Assembly (NCBI GenBank): GCA_946894095.1
Contig: OX335645.2
Span: 10,563,001-10,627,000, forward strand
Source: Incurvaria masculella
Lineage: Eukaryota; Arthropoda; Insecta; Lepidoptera; Incurvariidae
Length of the DNA stretch: 64,000 nt
Direction of reading: 5' to 3'
The notes under the pieces are model-generated. The model ran no database searches. It was not told the origin of the DNA and saw nothing but the letters and a program-made list of their open reading frames with translations. Position numbers and translations under genes: made by a program. Positions 1 to 11,928 of this stretch are shown here, piece after piece. Positions within the stretch are counted from its first letter, which is position 1; each line of letters begins with the position of its first letter.

Positions 1-112
1 TCTAATGAAACTTTACAATAATATAGCTTATACATCAGAATAACACATAGGCTACAATTTATAAAGATATTGTGCCCATGGGCTTAAGAACTTTCACGGG
101 GCTGCGAAAACG

Positions 113-715
113 ATGCCAGTAGCGCTACTTCACACCGCGGGGAGCGGGGCCGGGGGCGGTAGCGGGAGCGGGGCCGGGGGCGGGGCGGGCGGTCCGACGG
201 GGGCGGGTGCGGAACAAAAAGTGCTCAGCGCCGCTAAAGAAGTTTTCACTTCAATCTTACGCTTTTTCGATCAGCATCACGTGACCCTGACGCGAGTTTG
301 GAAGTTTTTACCCATCCAACAAAAAGTGCTCAGCGCCGCTAAAGAAGTTTTCACTTCAAAAAATAAGATGCATCTCAAACAAACAGCATTATATTATTGG
401 AAATTATTAGATCCGTCTCAATATACCTGACTGCTTTCGTACTCCAGCGCGACGTAGACCCAAATTCAAATACAAATTCCACTGCACGGCAAGACAGTCT
501 GGTTCGGATTATCTCTTTCTGTGCAGCAGTAAATCGAAGTGCACTGCTCAGAGATATTCGGCGCTTTGAATTGAGTGTCCGGTTGACTGTCGCTCCGTCA
601 GACGGTCGCAGGACCGCCCGAACCGCCTGGCCGCCCTCCCTGGCGGGGCGGGGGTGGTCAGCAGGGGGGGGGGGACGTATCCAAAGGGGGAGGACTCGAC
701 GCTTATTTGATTAGT
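113..715. other. GC-rich noncoding island with internal direct repeat
   Basis: Two CpG-rich blocks (about 113-215 and 590-700) flank a more mixed segment. The first is built from GGGGCGGGGG-like runs, the second contains a run of ten G. Open frames of about 105 codons cross it, but they are low-complexity (Gly/Ala/Ser-rich) and I see no protein family. A CACGTG E-box sits near 280 inside ATCACGTGACC. I read it as a regulatory or CpG-island-like patch rather than an exon; that is inference. Confidence 0.5.
213..359. repeat. Perfect 42-bp direct repeat, 105 bp apart
   Basis: Positions 213-254 and 318-359 are identical over 42 bases, starting AACAAAAAGTGCTCAGCGCC and ending TTTTCACTTCAA. The 63-bp spacer between them is unrelated. 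Perfect identity over 42 bp in non-satellite DNA implies a recent local duplication or conversion. The repeat does not recur elsewhere in the window as far as I can see. Confidence 0.9.
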
Positions 716-2029
716 CCGAGTGAGAATGTAGCGAGCTTGACTTTACCGACACAAAATGGATACAGGTACAGATCGATTTGTATCGTAAAACCCAAAAGTG
801 CATTTCAGTGCACTTAAACAATCTATTGAAACGATCAGGGTCCATTCTAATACTGCGCTAGCGTAAAACTAAATGTTTGTGTGAATTTATCCATGAAAGG
901 TTAAGCATGCGCCGCTTGAAATTCTCAAGTATCCCGCCAACTTTCCGCGGAGAAGATTTGCTGACACTCGACACCCTCCACCGACACCCATTGTAGAACT
1001 CGGGAAGGTTCAACCGAACCCATCATAGCGTAATGGCACCGCGCTTCGGCATAAATGACTTTCGCTTTAAATTAATTAGTACCTCGCACCTTTTCCATTA
1101 TAACGACAAATGTAGAGTCGGCCACATAATAGAGCCGGTGGAAAACTAGTAGTTTTCGCTCCTCGCGAGGGCGCGCGAGTTAAATTGCGAATAGACATAA
1201 TCAGTCTTACTGGCTTTGTGGTTCCTCTCAACATTATAGTGTCGAGCTGCCTCGAGTGGTACGGAATGGCTGATCTTATTTGATACCACTTTCGCAGGTG
1301 TAAGTTGCCGAGTTAGATTTAGATTGAAGGATGTTAGTGGTTAGCAATTATCTCGACTTCACGAATCACATTATGCGCTCATATTGTTGAGTGTCAAGTG
1401 AAACTAATGCCTGTACACGGTGTTTCGGGGTGGACACTTCAGGAATGGCAATAAGTCACTATTAAAAAAATATGAAATAAATAGTCATTCCGATGTTCTT
1501 TTCGCAGTAGCTATACAATTTGCTGAAGTCGTGTAGTAATTTTCTAAGGAGATATTTTTTAAGATTTTTTCCTATCAATGAAAAACTTCATTTTCTGGAA
1601 GTTTCCTTTACCTAACGCAAAATAGCCTGTATGCGCCTTTAATCAGTTGCTTTTCACATCGCGGAGCTTTTCACTATCTTTACACCGCCGCCATTGGGAT
1701 CAAAATACTCGTTATCTTGTTAAAACAAAAATTTTGTTTCAAAAACCATGTTCAAATACTGTGTATCCTGAGACTGTAACTCATTGCTCGAAATGGTACC
1801 TGTGATTATGTTTATTGCGAATGTATACTTATTGTATTTATGAAATTTCATATTCTATGTCAATTTTAAAAATGAACAGTACTATTTTTCGCTTACTTCT
1901 TGTATACCTTTAAATTTAATAAGAAATATTTCTGCTTTTATGTTAGTATTACTAACATCAATTAATATCAATTATTCATAAATTGTATCGCACAGGGAGT
2001 AAGTAGACTGATAATAAAGAAGTTGACTC
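716..2029. other. AT-rich intergenic DNA, no gene seen
   Basis: Mixed to AT-rich sequence with no long open frame, no repeat family that I recognise and no convincing splice-bounded exon. Short moderately GC-rich stretches near 900-1180 may be conserved noncoding sequence, but nothing here proves it. Confidence 0.5.
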
Positions 2030-2350
2030 ACCTCGCACCTACCATTAGGTCGGCTACACAAACTAACCACGCACCCAGCTCCACCGCCCACGCTCTCACC
2101 GCCACCCCTTCAAGCTTTCCGGCGGCGAAACTTGTGTAAAACTGAGAAATGAAGGTAGGGCCGTAATGACCTCACCTCGATCTTAGAAAACGCAATTACA
2201 ATAAAGTTCGATTCGCACATGCTCGTTAACTTGCCGATATATCTTCCTCTCCCTCGGCCGAGCCTAGGCGCCTCGCTCGTCCGCCCTCGCACCATCCGCC
2301 GCACGCCCCACCGCCCGCTACCTCCGCGCTCATACCGCACGCGCATGTGA
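2030..2350. other. GC-rich noncoding island
   Basis: CpG-rich segment with CACCGCC-type repeats around 2070-2110 and 2240-2345. The minus-strand 78-codon frames are Arg/Gly-rich and overlap each other in two frames, which is typical of GC-rich noncoding DNA. No domain is recognisable. Confidence 0.45.
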
Positions 2351-2359
2351 CAACACTAT

Positions 2360-3015
2360 ACAGGCTGTTGCAACGGCCACTGCATACAATTTGGGAAATG
2401 ATTACAGCGGTTGGAAAAAACAAAAATATTGAAAAACTTTTTTGTGAATATCCTCTAAACAAAAAGTTAGGCTTTCAATACAAAGTAATTCATTAATTTA
2501 GTGTTAAAAGAATCTAAATTTCCGTAAGAAACAGTGGAAACATTTACCGTGGCAATACCCGCAATACGAAGTGCTAATAAGTTATATGATTAAGTTTTAT
2601 ACATATCTTAAATGGAGTTTAATGTAAAGTCGTCTTGATTAAATAAAGATACATTTCGATCACCGTTTTGTATCCCTTTTATCCTGCATGGATATCTTGT
2701 CGTCAGTTTTATCTCATTTTACCTATTCGTAGTCCCGCCCCGCTCCACCTCTTTTTCCCTCAACTGAATTAATTTAATACAATTTTGCTTCTCATTTTCC
2801 GTTCCACGAATTTGCCATTATGTAAATAAGAAAATTAGAGCATTCCCTAATACCAGCTTACAATGGAACGAAATTGGAAAACGGACTTGTAAAGAAACAT
2901 ATTGGATGCTCGAGAATAATAAACATTTATAGCTTCTCTCATTTCCTCCCGAGCTCGGGTGCTCCGCTCGCCGCAAATCTAAATAAGAGTCGACATTATC
3001 CAAACAGCGCGACCA
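2360..3015. other. AT-rich intergenic DNA, nothing recognised
   Basis: AT-rich sequence without recognisable repeats, RNA genes or exons. The 145-codon minus frame that begins at 3255 runs into this part but resembles no protein. Confidence 0.45.
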
Positions 3016-3019
3016 ATAC

Positions 3020-3400
3020 GTATCGGAACGGCGGCGGCGGCGGAGCGACATAAAAATTATTTGTCTCCCGGGCTCGACGGGGACATATGGGATAGTTTCA
3101 CCTGAAGCTTGCGGTCGAGTAAGCGCCCTTACATCCGCCGCCCCGCACCGCCCCGAACCGCCCCGCACCGTCCCGCCGCGCCCCCGCAGATACGTTAACC
3201 GCCTCCGGAGCGGAGACTTTACGAGCGAGGGATTAACCCGTGTAACGAGATTCATTAATTTCTGTCGTTAAAATTTGTCGTTCTCGATTAATAAGAAGGC
3301 CCTGGAGGGGTGGGCACGTTATTATCGTACGACCGCAGTCGGCAGCCGTGCGGCCGGACCGCCCCCTCTCCGTCCCGTGCCGCACTGCGCCCCAAACTTA
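3020..3400. other. GC-rich noncoding island
   Basis: CpG-rich block with a (GGC)n-like stretch near 3030-3045 and four nearly tandem CCGCCCCG(C/A)ACC units at 3140-3175. The tandem units create the apparent open frame on the minus strand. No coding signature is seen. Confidence 0.5.
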
Positions 3401-4740
3401 CTCTTGAGAGAAACGGATATGGAATAGTAGGAGGAATTGTTATAATCTCTGATGATATTATTTGCATCGGATGTATTGATTTTCAGTAATACGACTTCAT
3501 CTTTATATATAATTTCAAGACGAAAAGGTTCACCACGAGTGGTTAGTACCTATGGAACACAATGAAGCGGCCAAAATAGTCTAAAAGACGGCCTCATCGA
3601 TTCAGTCGTGCCATATTATTAATTCAAATTGGAAGACGTGTTATAAAATGATGGCACAGAGCACTATTGGGATCAACAACTAAGAGTTAAAACCATTTAG
3701 TGTAAAAAGCCACTAATTGTGTTGGGTGATCCCAAGTTCAACAAGATATTCGTTGAGACAATACATATAGTAAACATGATGAAGTTGTTGTTGTTTCTAC
3801 GAATGGATTGATCCTAAAAAAGTCCCAAAAATGTTGAAAATTTAACATCAACATGGACTCGATTTTGAAATGCGAACGAAATGTGTGAATAACTCGAAGG
3901 CGTCTTCTTCGGAGTGGCCTTACAACATGTCTCCCAGGTGAGAACTCTTTGATGATCTGATGATCCAGTTTTAGGTTATATTTGCACGAAACAAATAGGT
4001 ATACTCTATCTAATCAGATGGTTTTATTTATTCTGGCATAGAATCAATACACAACGGTCAACTATGCAATAAGATATAAAATATGTAATTAAAAGAAATA
4101 TGTAAAGGATTAATTATAATGAATACGAAAACATTTTGTCCAAATGTGTATTAAAGAAAGTAACAAAATAACAGCTCATAAAACTGATGCAGTATAAATT
4201 GGCCAGTATTTTATACTGTGTGATTATTTTTGTTGATGTTTATTGGATGTTTCGTCCGCAGACATCGTCAGGATTCTTGATGCGTACTGGAGATTTTTAA
4301 TATTTTTTTAATGTTTTTTATTCGGAAAATATACAGTTATTACAAACACAGAATACAAAAAAAATCTAAAACAAAACCATAAAACTTTTAAAATATGCAA
4401 AGAGTGGGAGATGCTCTTTGTGTTTATAGAAGTCAACTTTTCATCAAGATTCTATATTTTTTTTTAATCCAACGTTTGACTATGAAAATGACCCTACTGA
4501 CTTTTTCATTAAAGATATTATCCGTCAAAAAAATCATACCTTACTATTGGATTCTAACTCGGCGCTGTGGACTCTTCCGCAAAGAGGGTCGTTTAGTCTG
4601 TGGCGCGATCCCGCACCGTCCGCTCTATCCGCCTCTATTTACACCATCGAGTAAATTAAACTCGCGCCCAAGTGCCGGAGAAAACTTGCCCAGAACTTGG
4701 TGTGTAATAAGTGGTGCAACAACGCAAGTGGAAGAGCAAA
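3401..4740. other. AT-rich intergenic DNA, possibly old repeat debris
   Basis: No exon or RNA gene is recognisable. The 3500-4000 segment has more even base composition than its flanks and could be a degraded mobile-element coding region, but I could not match any frame to a family. Several long A or T runs occur from 4290 to 4530. Confidence 0.35.
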
Positions 4741-4751
4741 CGGCGACTCGG

Positions 4752-4764
4752 CCACCGCCGCCGC

Positions 4765-4824
<60 letters not shown>
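4752..4824. repeat. (CCG)n trinucleotide repeat
   Basis: About 24 CCG units, interrupted by CTG at two places and CGT near the end. It produces long proline, alanine and arginine runs in all frames of both strands, so none of the open frames across it should be read as a gene. It lies in a GC-rich patch that continues to about 4930. Confidence 0.9.
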
Positions 4825-4989
4825 CGCTCCCGCCCGGACCGCTCTCCACTTAACTCTTTGGGACATATTTATTCGACCCTCAGGCGTTCCGAAACCCGCT
4901 CCACCGCCTCCGGCCGCGACGTCGCTGCCCACTGCTTGGGAGTTAACTAACTAATCAAAGGGCTAGCCACCATGGAACGGTACTTGTTA

Positions 4990-5630
4990 AATGACGATAA
5001 GTACGTAACGTTTCCTTTGAATGTATCACGGAAAACGCAGTGAGAGGTTTACGTTCAATCAAATTTTGCCAAAATAATTTAAGTACTTTGTGCTTTGTGG
5101 TGAACGCATTTAGGGGTTCATTTGATTCAGTTCGCCTGCACTGAAACCAATCAGTGAATCTAACTGTAATTTCGATGATACCAACCGTCTTGCAACGTTA
5201 AAATAGAGCCACCTAAGTAAAACGCAGTTAGTTCCAATATGCATTAGGTACGCATTATTCAGAATTCTTTAAATTTTTATTAAATAAAGTAAGCAATAAA
5301 AAAAATTTTATCATTAAAAAAATACTTCATTATTTCCGTACCCAAAGGGTGTAAACAGCTCCAGGCTTAGTAACAAATGCGTAATTCCGAAAAGTTTTTA
5401 AAAAGCCGATGACGCCGCACGCTTATTGGTTAAAACGTTCACCTTGGCACAAGCTTTAGATGCTCCATGCAACTGCTTCACCCTTCATTTCACGTTGTCG
5501 TACTCGCAGGCTTTACTTGAAGAAGTTCGTGCCGTCAGTGGGTGCAAAATAAGAAACGGTGGCGTTGGAAGTTGGGACCCTCACTCGGCTCCTCTGTGTA
5601 ATTTTTAATGCGAGGTCAATCACTGAACTA
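4990..5630. other. AT-rich intergenic DNA with one short repeat relic
   Basis: Nothing coding is recognised. At 5336-5376 a short piece (CCGTACCCAAAGGGTG, then GGCTTAGTAAC) matches the left end of the interspersed repeat found at 11048 and 15154, so this is a relic of that family. Confidence 0.5.
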
Positions 5631-5639
5631 TACCGTAGA

Positions 5640-5800
5640 TCTTCGTCGGAGTCCACCCCCACCCCCGCCCGCCCTGGGCCTCGCCGTAACGATAATGAAT
5701 AGGGCCTGCTACTTGCGCAGCTTCCGCCGCCCTCCGCCCGCCCTGGCTTCTCCCGCCCGCCCACGGATATCCTTCGCGCGCTCACCATACTCGGAGCTGC
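5640..5800. other. GC-rich noncoding island
   Basis: CpG-rich block of CCGCCC/CCCGCC-type runs with an embedded AATGAATA. Small open frames on both strands are Pro/Arg-rich and overlapping. No gene is supported. Confidence 0.45.
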
Positions 5801-8025
5801 CGAATTATTAAGCACAATTAATTACTACGACCCATGTATTGCCGAGCTTTATCGATTAGCTATGCATTCGATATTTTTTAATGAATGAAGGGACACATGT
5901 AAAATACTTATTGCATTAGGCAAAAACGCACATTATTTAAAAATGATATAAGTATTTATTCATCGTGGATATTTCATCGTTAAAAAAATATATCAAAGTT
6001 CTCTTCCACTTTGCCAAGTGCATTTATATAATAACAAAAACATCTACGGTGAAGGAAAACATCGTTAAGGACAGGTATTCTGGTGTTAGTCGCTGTCGAA
6101 TTTTAAATAGTAAATCCTGTATCCAGTGTTGAATCGTATTAACAAGTAATACTGCCAAAAAAAAATTATAATGATATCAGATGTCAATGTTATGTGTGAA
6201 AAATAATGTTATAAAAAAAAGTTAAATGTGTACCTTGTTACGCATCATTTGAAGTGTAAAGTGTCAGGTTTTTAGTTAATTAAAATGTAGGCTTATTCAA
6301 AATTAGTTATATTATGTTAAGCAAGGCAAATGGCGGGTGACCGACGGCGCCCATGGGTTTTCATACTTTCACGGTAGCTCGGTATTTTACAGTTCCAGAA
6401 GTTTTTCTTTACATCAACTCTTAATTGCCCTCAACCTGGGTACAAGTGCAAAAATCCAATAAAATTCAAGGGAAAAAATATTTTGGACTCTAACCATGAA
6501 GGTAACTTCTTCACCTCCATGGCCTTAATCAACATAGCAGCCTTAAGTATTTGTTTTCCATTTTAACGTGAATATCTTCGTTCATGGCATATTTTTTTCC
6601 GAAAGTCCATTAATTTCGGCGGGACCTGCAAAGAGCGGTGACGGCATCCAATGATATGAATGTATGTGAACATACCGATATAATCCTCCACGAATAATTT
6701 CTTTCTATTTAATAAGCCTGGTGGATTGATGGTCTCCACTTATGTAAGGGTAAAACAGAGACCTCATTTTCTTCGTAGACGATATCGTACTAACCACTGC
6801 TAGGCTAAGTGGAGACTTACCCCAGCAGTATACTTACAGTTTACATAGAAGATATTGCGCCTGGATGGGGAAACAGCACTGCGGAGGGCAGGATGTAGTC
6901 TGAGCTTCTCCCGTTGTCCGGTGGGGGTCAGTTTTCAGTATCCATTTCAATTAGAAGGCATTATTAATTCATAGGAACACAATCTTGCGGCCGCCCCGAC
7001 TCGTAAGATGACCTGCACTTATCTGTAGTTACCGTCCGCTGCTTTGTTGGACATAAATATCTTACAGAGAGGAGGGGAATGCGATGTAACTAACATTATT
7101 TATGCTTACATTACTTTACTACTATTATTTATGTAGCCTCATCGTTGAAGTTTGAACAAGGGACGAAACTTACGCGAGTGAGATAACATATTAATAATAT
7201 AATTTAAACGATACAATCTGCAAAAATACTACTTTCTAGGGTCCAGACTCAGATATAAAATAATGCCAAAAAAATAATTCACATGAATGTAATGTAATTT
7301 TCTATTAATTCTCAAATATGGCAAAAAGTTTACATGATAAAAGTTCTTCAATCTTTCTTTCCACCATTCTTCATCATTCTTCATGTACGGATGCATTTGT
7401 ATTATTTTACTCGGTTATAACATCAAATTCACTGACTATTAGAACATTAAAGTGTTTCCATAAAGAAAATGGTCTGGTATAAAGCATTTGAAGTGGAAAT
7501 AGGTGCGTATTAGACGGGAAAGTTTCGTACGGCCGAAGTTTATGGACCGATAAAATGTAGTGCATTATACGAGAAGTCGTATTATATTTAGGTTTGTTTA
7601 TTTATAACTGTTTCTTGTTTGGAGTGTTTGAAGTGAAGAAAAAAATTCGTATGAACAAAGTCTCGGCGATATGTTCAAAAATGTGTTAACAAAATGATAA
7701 GTATTCTTTTAATTAGGGGATAAATGCGTTGAAAATATATAATACTGTTGCCTTACTTTTCTAGGAGCCCGCTCAACATATGACTAATAGATCCCATCCT
7801 GTGTCCCCTAGGCACAACGTGAATGAAAATCAGAGAGCTACGAATGGAGGCTCAGAAAAGTTGCGTCTTCTGTATAAGTATTTGTGTAAATCGAACCGCG
7901 CGCCCGGACGATTGATAAGGCGAGGAGAACCTTCGCGTCTATTGCTGCGAATTTATTGCTGTTTTGGGTTTTTATTGTTCCGTTTTACGGCCTCCGCCTG
8001 CATAAATCGTGCAGATAGAACGAAG
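5801..8025. other. AT-rich intergenic DNA, no gene seen
   Basis: Long AT-rich stretch without recognisable exons, RNA genes or known repeats. The moderately GC-rich piece at 6310-6400 contains GCCCATGGG and ACTTTCACGG, echoed at 74-99 with similar spacing; this may be a faint shared repeat. Confidence 0.45.
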
Positions 8026-8141
8026 AACGCCTTATTGCAGCCACCGCCGCGGAATATCCCATACTTTTCCTAAAGCGCCTCCTTTACATAACATAATGCT
8101 CGCCCTTCATCCGTCCGACCGCGCCGCATTATGTCGTGCCC

Positions 8142-8175
<34 letters not shown>

Positions 8176-8720
8176 GGCTCAGCCCGGACGGAACGACGGA
8201 CACTATAATTTCCCGACTAACCGCCGCAGCCGCCGGCCGCTCGGACGAAGGATAATTTTCATAGAAGCCGGGCGGCGGGCGAGGGCGGGCGGGCCGCCCC
8301 CGAGACCCCCTCCGCCCCCGCCCCCGCCATATATCACATAAAATTATACTCGGGCAGGGCAGCGCTCGCGGCCGCTCCGCGCGCCAGACAGAGACGCCAG
8401 GCGAGGGGGTGAGATGTGCTGACCCTTCGCCTCATAATGTACGGTCCGGTTAGGTACGGCGGGGACGCCTTGCGCGGGGGTGGCCGCCCCCACCCCCACC
8501 CCACCGCCCCCCGGGCCGGCCGCCCCCGCGCGCCACCCCCGTGCATGAAATGCTTATTATACGCCGCACGTCCGCCCGCCGCGCCGCCGCCGCGCCGCCG
8601 CCGACCTCGCCTGAAATTCTCCATCGAGCGTCCCCGTCGCTCCCGGCCGGCCCGCCGACGGGGGAGCGAGACGGGAACACGATATTATAGCAAATCGTGG
8701 ATTGTTATGTCCGGTGGAGG
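8026..8720. other. Largest left-side CpG-rich island
   Basis: About 700 bp of very CpG-rich DNA with embedded AT-rich motifs: ACTATAATTTCC near 8200, CATATATCACATAAAATTATA near 8328 and CTTATTATACG near 8552. Frames are open on both strands at once and encode Pro/Arg/Gly-rich strings, the signature of GC-rich noncoding DNA. AT-rich homeodomain-type sites inside GC islands fit a developmental regulatory element, but this is inference. Confidence 0.5.
8141..8175. repeat. (CGG)n trinucleotide repeat
   Basis: An uninterrupted run of about eleven CGG units inside the GC island, giving a polyglycine run in one frame. It is a potential G-quadruplex former on the plus strand. Confidence 0.9.
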
Positions 8721-9119
8721 TCGGCGAGCATAATATATGGCCGAGGTATTCCGGGCACATATATTATAAGAGAACTCGCCTCCTACGTGCGGAGATCTCG
8801 TCCGATGGGAACAAATGGAAAGGAAAATTGTAGCTGTGGAATTCATTGTTATGGAAGAAGCAAAAAGGCAGGAGAAATGTCTGCCATTTTTCTACTGGAT
8901 GGTAATTGTTTTGGCGGAAAAGCTCAGCGAGAAATGTTTCCGCTAAAACCTCCGTGAATTTTCATATGTGGTTTTAGAGCGACTTACTCTTCAGGTAAAT
9001 TGAATACTAACTTTTTTTTACGTAATTTGTGTTCATGTTCAATACATTTCCCTTCTCATAAATGTGTCGTTAGCAAAAGCATTGCTTTGTTTCAGACAAA
9101 CGTAAATGCTTATCAATTT

Positions 9120-9345
9120 GGCAGAGAGCGTCGCCCGCGCCCTACGCCAGGGCCGAGCCACGCAAGTGATGGAGCATCGGACTCCACTCTCCCGCTGGGT
9201 GACTTGACCGAGTCGATTTAATCATTGGAAAATTGAGGCGTAAATGAAGAATGATCACCGGCAAGCCTGTCGCATCGCCGCCGCGCTCGGCCGCGGCGCC
9301 GTACCCCACCGCGCCGCGCGGCACCCTGCCGCACCCCATTATTGG
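9120..9345. other. GC-rich noncoding island
   Basis: Two CpG-rich parts (about 9128-9200 and 9265-9340, the latter rich in GCCGCGC). The AT-rich sequence on either side (8730-9115, 9346-9670) holds nothing I recognise. Confidence 0.4.
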
Positions 9346-9673
9346 TCATCGATGCTTCTGAATAAAAACATTAGCAAATTATATTGCAGATAAAATCTAT
9401 CGTTCAGAGCCAATCAATTTCTTCACAAAAAATTAGATTTTTTTTTACTTTTGGTGCTGTTTTCCAAATTTATTCGAGCCTGCAATTGGGACATAACTTT
9501 TCTTTTTAACTTTCGGAGAGGATGTAAGGGAGCGTTAGTAAACCACGTAACGGATTTAAGAGCACTTATAGGACCCCCACGCCCCTCATGACCAATCCAG
9601 TTTACTGGACATCTCTAAATCGCAATTTACAACCACTATTCGAAAATCCTGCTATTTCGGAGCAATGCGAACT

Positions 9674-10400
9674 TAGGCCCGTCCCCGGACGGTTTGAGAA
9701 ACACATGAAATCCTAAATGATTTTTTTTTTCTCAGAAATATACAATTTCATATTTATATGCTTACATTAAGTTTGCAACATTGAGCGGGGCCCGGAAGAT
9801 AGAAAAAAAAATTAAAATGTATAAAAAAATATATATCTCCTAAACAAATATTTAGAAATGGTATTATAGAAATGTATTTGTTAACTCTTTTAAGGCGTAA
9901 TGTAACGGTGAATTTGCAACAATTTTCTAATTACGGAAATATATTAAAAAAAATGTTTTTACTAAAAAAAATCTATGCTGAGAACCTTACTTGCTATGGC
10001 TACCTTTCTTTCTATAATATGTAAACAAAATTATATTCTTTATCCTGTAAAGTTTTTAGAATGTTGCAAGTCTTAGAACAGTATTTTTTTTTAAATCCAA
10101 ACTTTCTAATGCTGTAAACGGTAAACAAAAAATCAGAAATAAGATTTCCGTCATTCAGTGTTAACTTAAATCAATTGTGAACATTTCCCTAATTTTGCAA
10201 CATCGCAAGTAGTCTGAAACAGGGTAAAAATGAATTAAATCTGCAAGCGTTTTACAGGTGCCGCTCTTACAGGTGTATTTGTTGCGCAGCCATATGCAGA
10301 CATTTATCAGTTGTAATTGTATGAGTGAGTAGGCAGCGGCACGGGGAGACGGACGGAGGACGCTATCGCCGGGTGGTGCGGGGCGGGAGTGGCACGTGCG
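9674..10400 (+). repeat. Left terminal inverted repeat, outer transposon
   Basis: About 700 bp homologous in reverse complement to 21350-22081. TTGCAACA or its complement TGTTGCAA recurs four times (about 9774, 9914, 10061, 10196). The inner 80 bp is GC-rich with GGACGGAGG and GGGGCGGGAG. The outermost 40-50 bp matches the other end less well than the interior. Confidence 0.75.
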
Positions 10401-10568
10401 TGCGACAGTTACATGTGTAGGTACTTTCGGGTATTACGTCTTGGAAGACGCAATATCCACGAATTTTATTTTAGATGGTTCGGACCCAGCCTAGCAGTAT
10501 ATTCTTACAGTAGTTATTTTATGGGGCTCTTTCTTTATTTCATATGTTCTTGCTTCACGGTCGAATAA

Positions 10569-11600
10569 TAGATATTTATTTTATTTATTTAGCATGAGTG
10601 ACCCTTGCGAGCCGTGCACATTTTATAACATAAATTAATGATCTTAGAGTTTATAATAAAAATTAATTATAAATACATTATTAAAATTCCCAATACATTT
10701 TCAATACATAATCTGGTTCAATAAATGTCAATATTAAATTATTCTAAATTACAATTAAAATTATTGAAAAATTCTTCTTTATTATAAAACGGGTTACTTA
10801 ATAAATATTCTTTTAAATTAATTAAAAAATTGGTTATTGTTAAAAATTGTTTGATGAAATAGGTAAATGATTGTAAATTTTTACTCCAGTATAAATCGAT
10901 GAATTCTTAAACAATAAACATTTTGGGCCTTTTGGTCGAAAACTGTCGTTATTTCTTAAGTCATATATCTGCAATTCCTTCACTTTATCGAAGTATTAGT
11001 TTTTCTTATATACTCCAATGCATATTATATTACAGTCATGATTTTTTAGGGTTCCGTACCCAAAGGGTGAAAACGGAACCCTATTACTAAGCCTCCGCTG
11101 TCCGTCCGTCCGTCCGTCCGTCCGTCCGTCCGTCTGTCCGTCTGTCACAGTGCTGTATCTCAGTAACCGTAACAGATAGACAGCTGAAATGTTCACAGAG
11201 TGTGTATTTATTTTGCCGCTATAACAACAAATAGGTAAAATTAAGAAATAATTAAAATTAAAGGGGGTCCCCATACAAAAAACGTGATTTTTTTAATAAA
11301 TTTTTTTACGATGGTACGGAACCCTTCGTGTGCTAGTCCGACTCGCACTTGGCCGGTTTTTTATTTTACGAAAAGGGGTCGGCAACTTTTATCATATTTG
11401 GCTCCACAAATAATTCGTAAAACTTTCTTTTGAAGGATGAGAATACTTTTTTTTAACATTACAATTGTTTCCCCACACATCTATTCCGTACCTTAAAATC
11501 GATTCTATATAGGTAAAATCAATTATTCTTAAGGTTGATATGTGCACAGTGTTTTTTATTGATCTCATCGCATAACATGCACTGGCTATCTTCCATACAT
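10569..11600 (-). pseudogene. Non-LTR retrotransposon 3' fragment (LINE-A), outer copy
   Basis: Reading the minus strand from about 11600, the frame gives ACYAMRSIKNTVHISTLR, then YIESILRYGIDVWG and an RPLF motif. This matches the conserved C-terminal part of Jockey/CR1-group reverse transcriptase proteins, as I know these families. The frame is broken by an inserted repeat (11048-11362) and resumes around 11000 with SIYTGVKIYNHLP and a Leu-rich end. The element finishes near 10571 in a TAAATAAATAAAA-type tail, as expected for a 3' end. It is 5'-truncated, with in-frame stops and frameshifts, and so non-functional. It travels inside the long-TIR transposon. Confidence 0.75.
11048..11362 (-). 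mobile_element. Interspersed repeat with AGGGTTCCGTACC inverted ends and (TCCG)n
   Basis: Begins AGGGTTCCGTACC and ends GGTACGGAACCCT followed by an arm ending GACTCGCACTTGGCCGG. Its left end also folds on itself (GGGTTCCGT against ACGGAACCC). It contains eight TCCG units at 11101-11132. This dispersed family is common in lepidopteran genomes as I know them; its class is unresolved. It is inserted into the LINE-A fragment. Confidence 0.75.
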
Positions 11601-11668
11601 ATCATAATATAACATACATATCACACTCCTTGGAAAAAGCGACGTACTTGTTTAGCACGAAATATTAT

Positions 11669-11815
11669 CCCTGTTACTAATAAACCTAGATCATCAGCTG
11701 AATAGTTATGCAATATTTTGTCCTTTCACATTGACAGGCAGTTTCTAATTCGATAGAAAGGGACAAAACATTGTATACCTATTCAGACGATAATCTGGGA
11801 TTATTAGTAGCAGGG
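11669..11815. mobile_element. Foldback MITE (59-bp arms), outer copy
   Basis: Left arm CCCTGTTACTAATAAACC... pairs with right arm ...GGGATTATTAGTAGCAGGG over about 59 bp with a few mismatches. The right flank reads TTAATG and the left ATTAT, so a TTAA target (piggyBac-like) with one mutated copy is possible. No coding capacity. Confidence 0.75.
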
Positions 11816-11928
11816 TTAATGTACACATTTACTGGAACTGCCTGGTTTAATATTTGTTCATAACGATATCTTAATCAAAATTTAAATATTTATACGATCG
11901 TTTTTGTTTGAGTCGGTATTGTAATGAT

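Noticed and set aside
4240..4290. A retroelement tail (GTTTCGTCCGCAGACATCG)
   Set aside because: The phrase is suggestive, but no coding part, target duplication or second copy is present in the window.
4395..4954. Several open frames with long proline, alanine or arginine runs on both strands
   Set aside because: They are translations of the (CCG)n repeat at 4752-4824 in different frames; no other domain is present.
74..6374. A shared element at 74-99 and 6349-6374 (GCCCATGGG...ACTTTCACGG)
   Set aside because: Similarity covers only about 20 scattered bases; too short to call a repeat family from one window.
11040..11274. A Thr-Asp-Gly-Gln repeat protein (TDGQTDGRTDG)
   Set aside because: It is the translation of the TCCG microsatellite inside an interspersed repeat.
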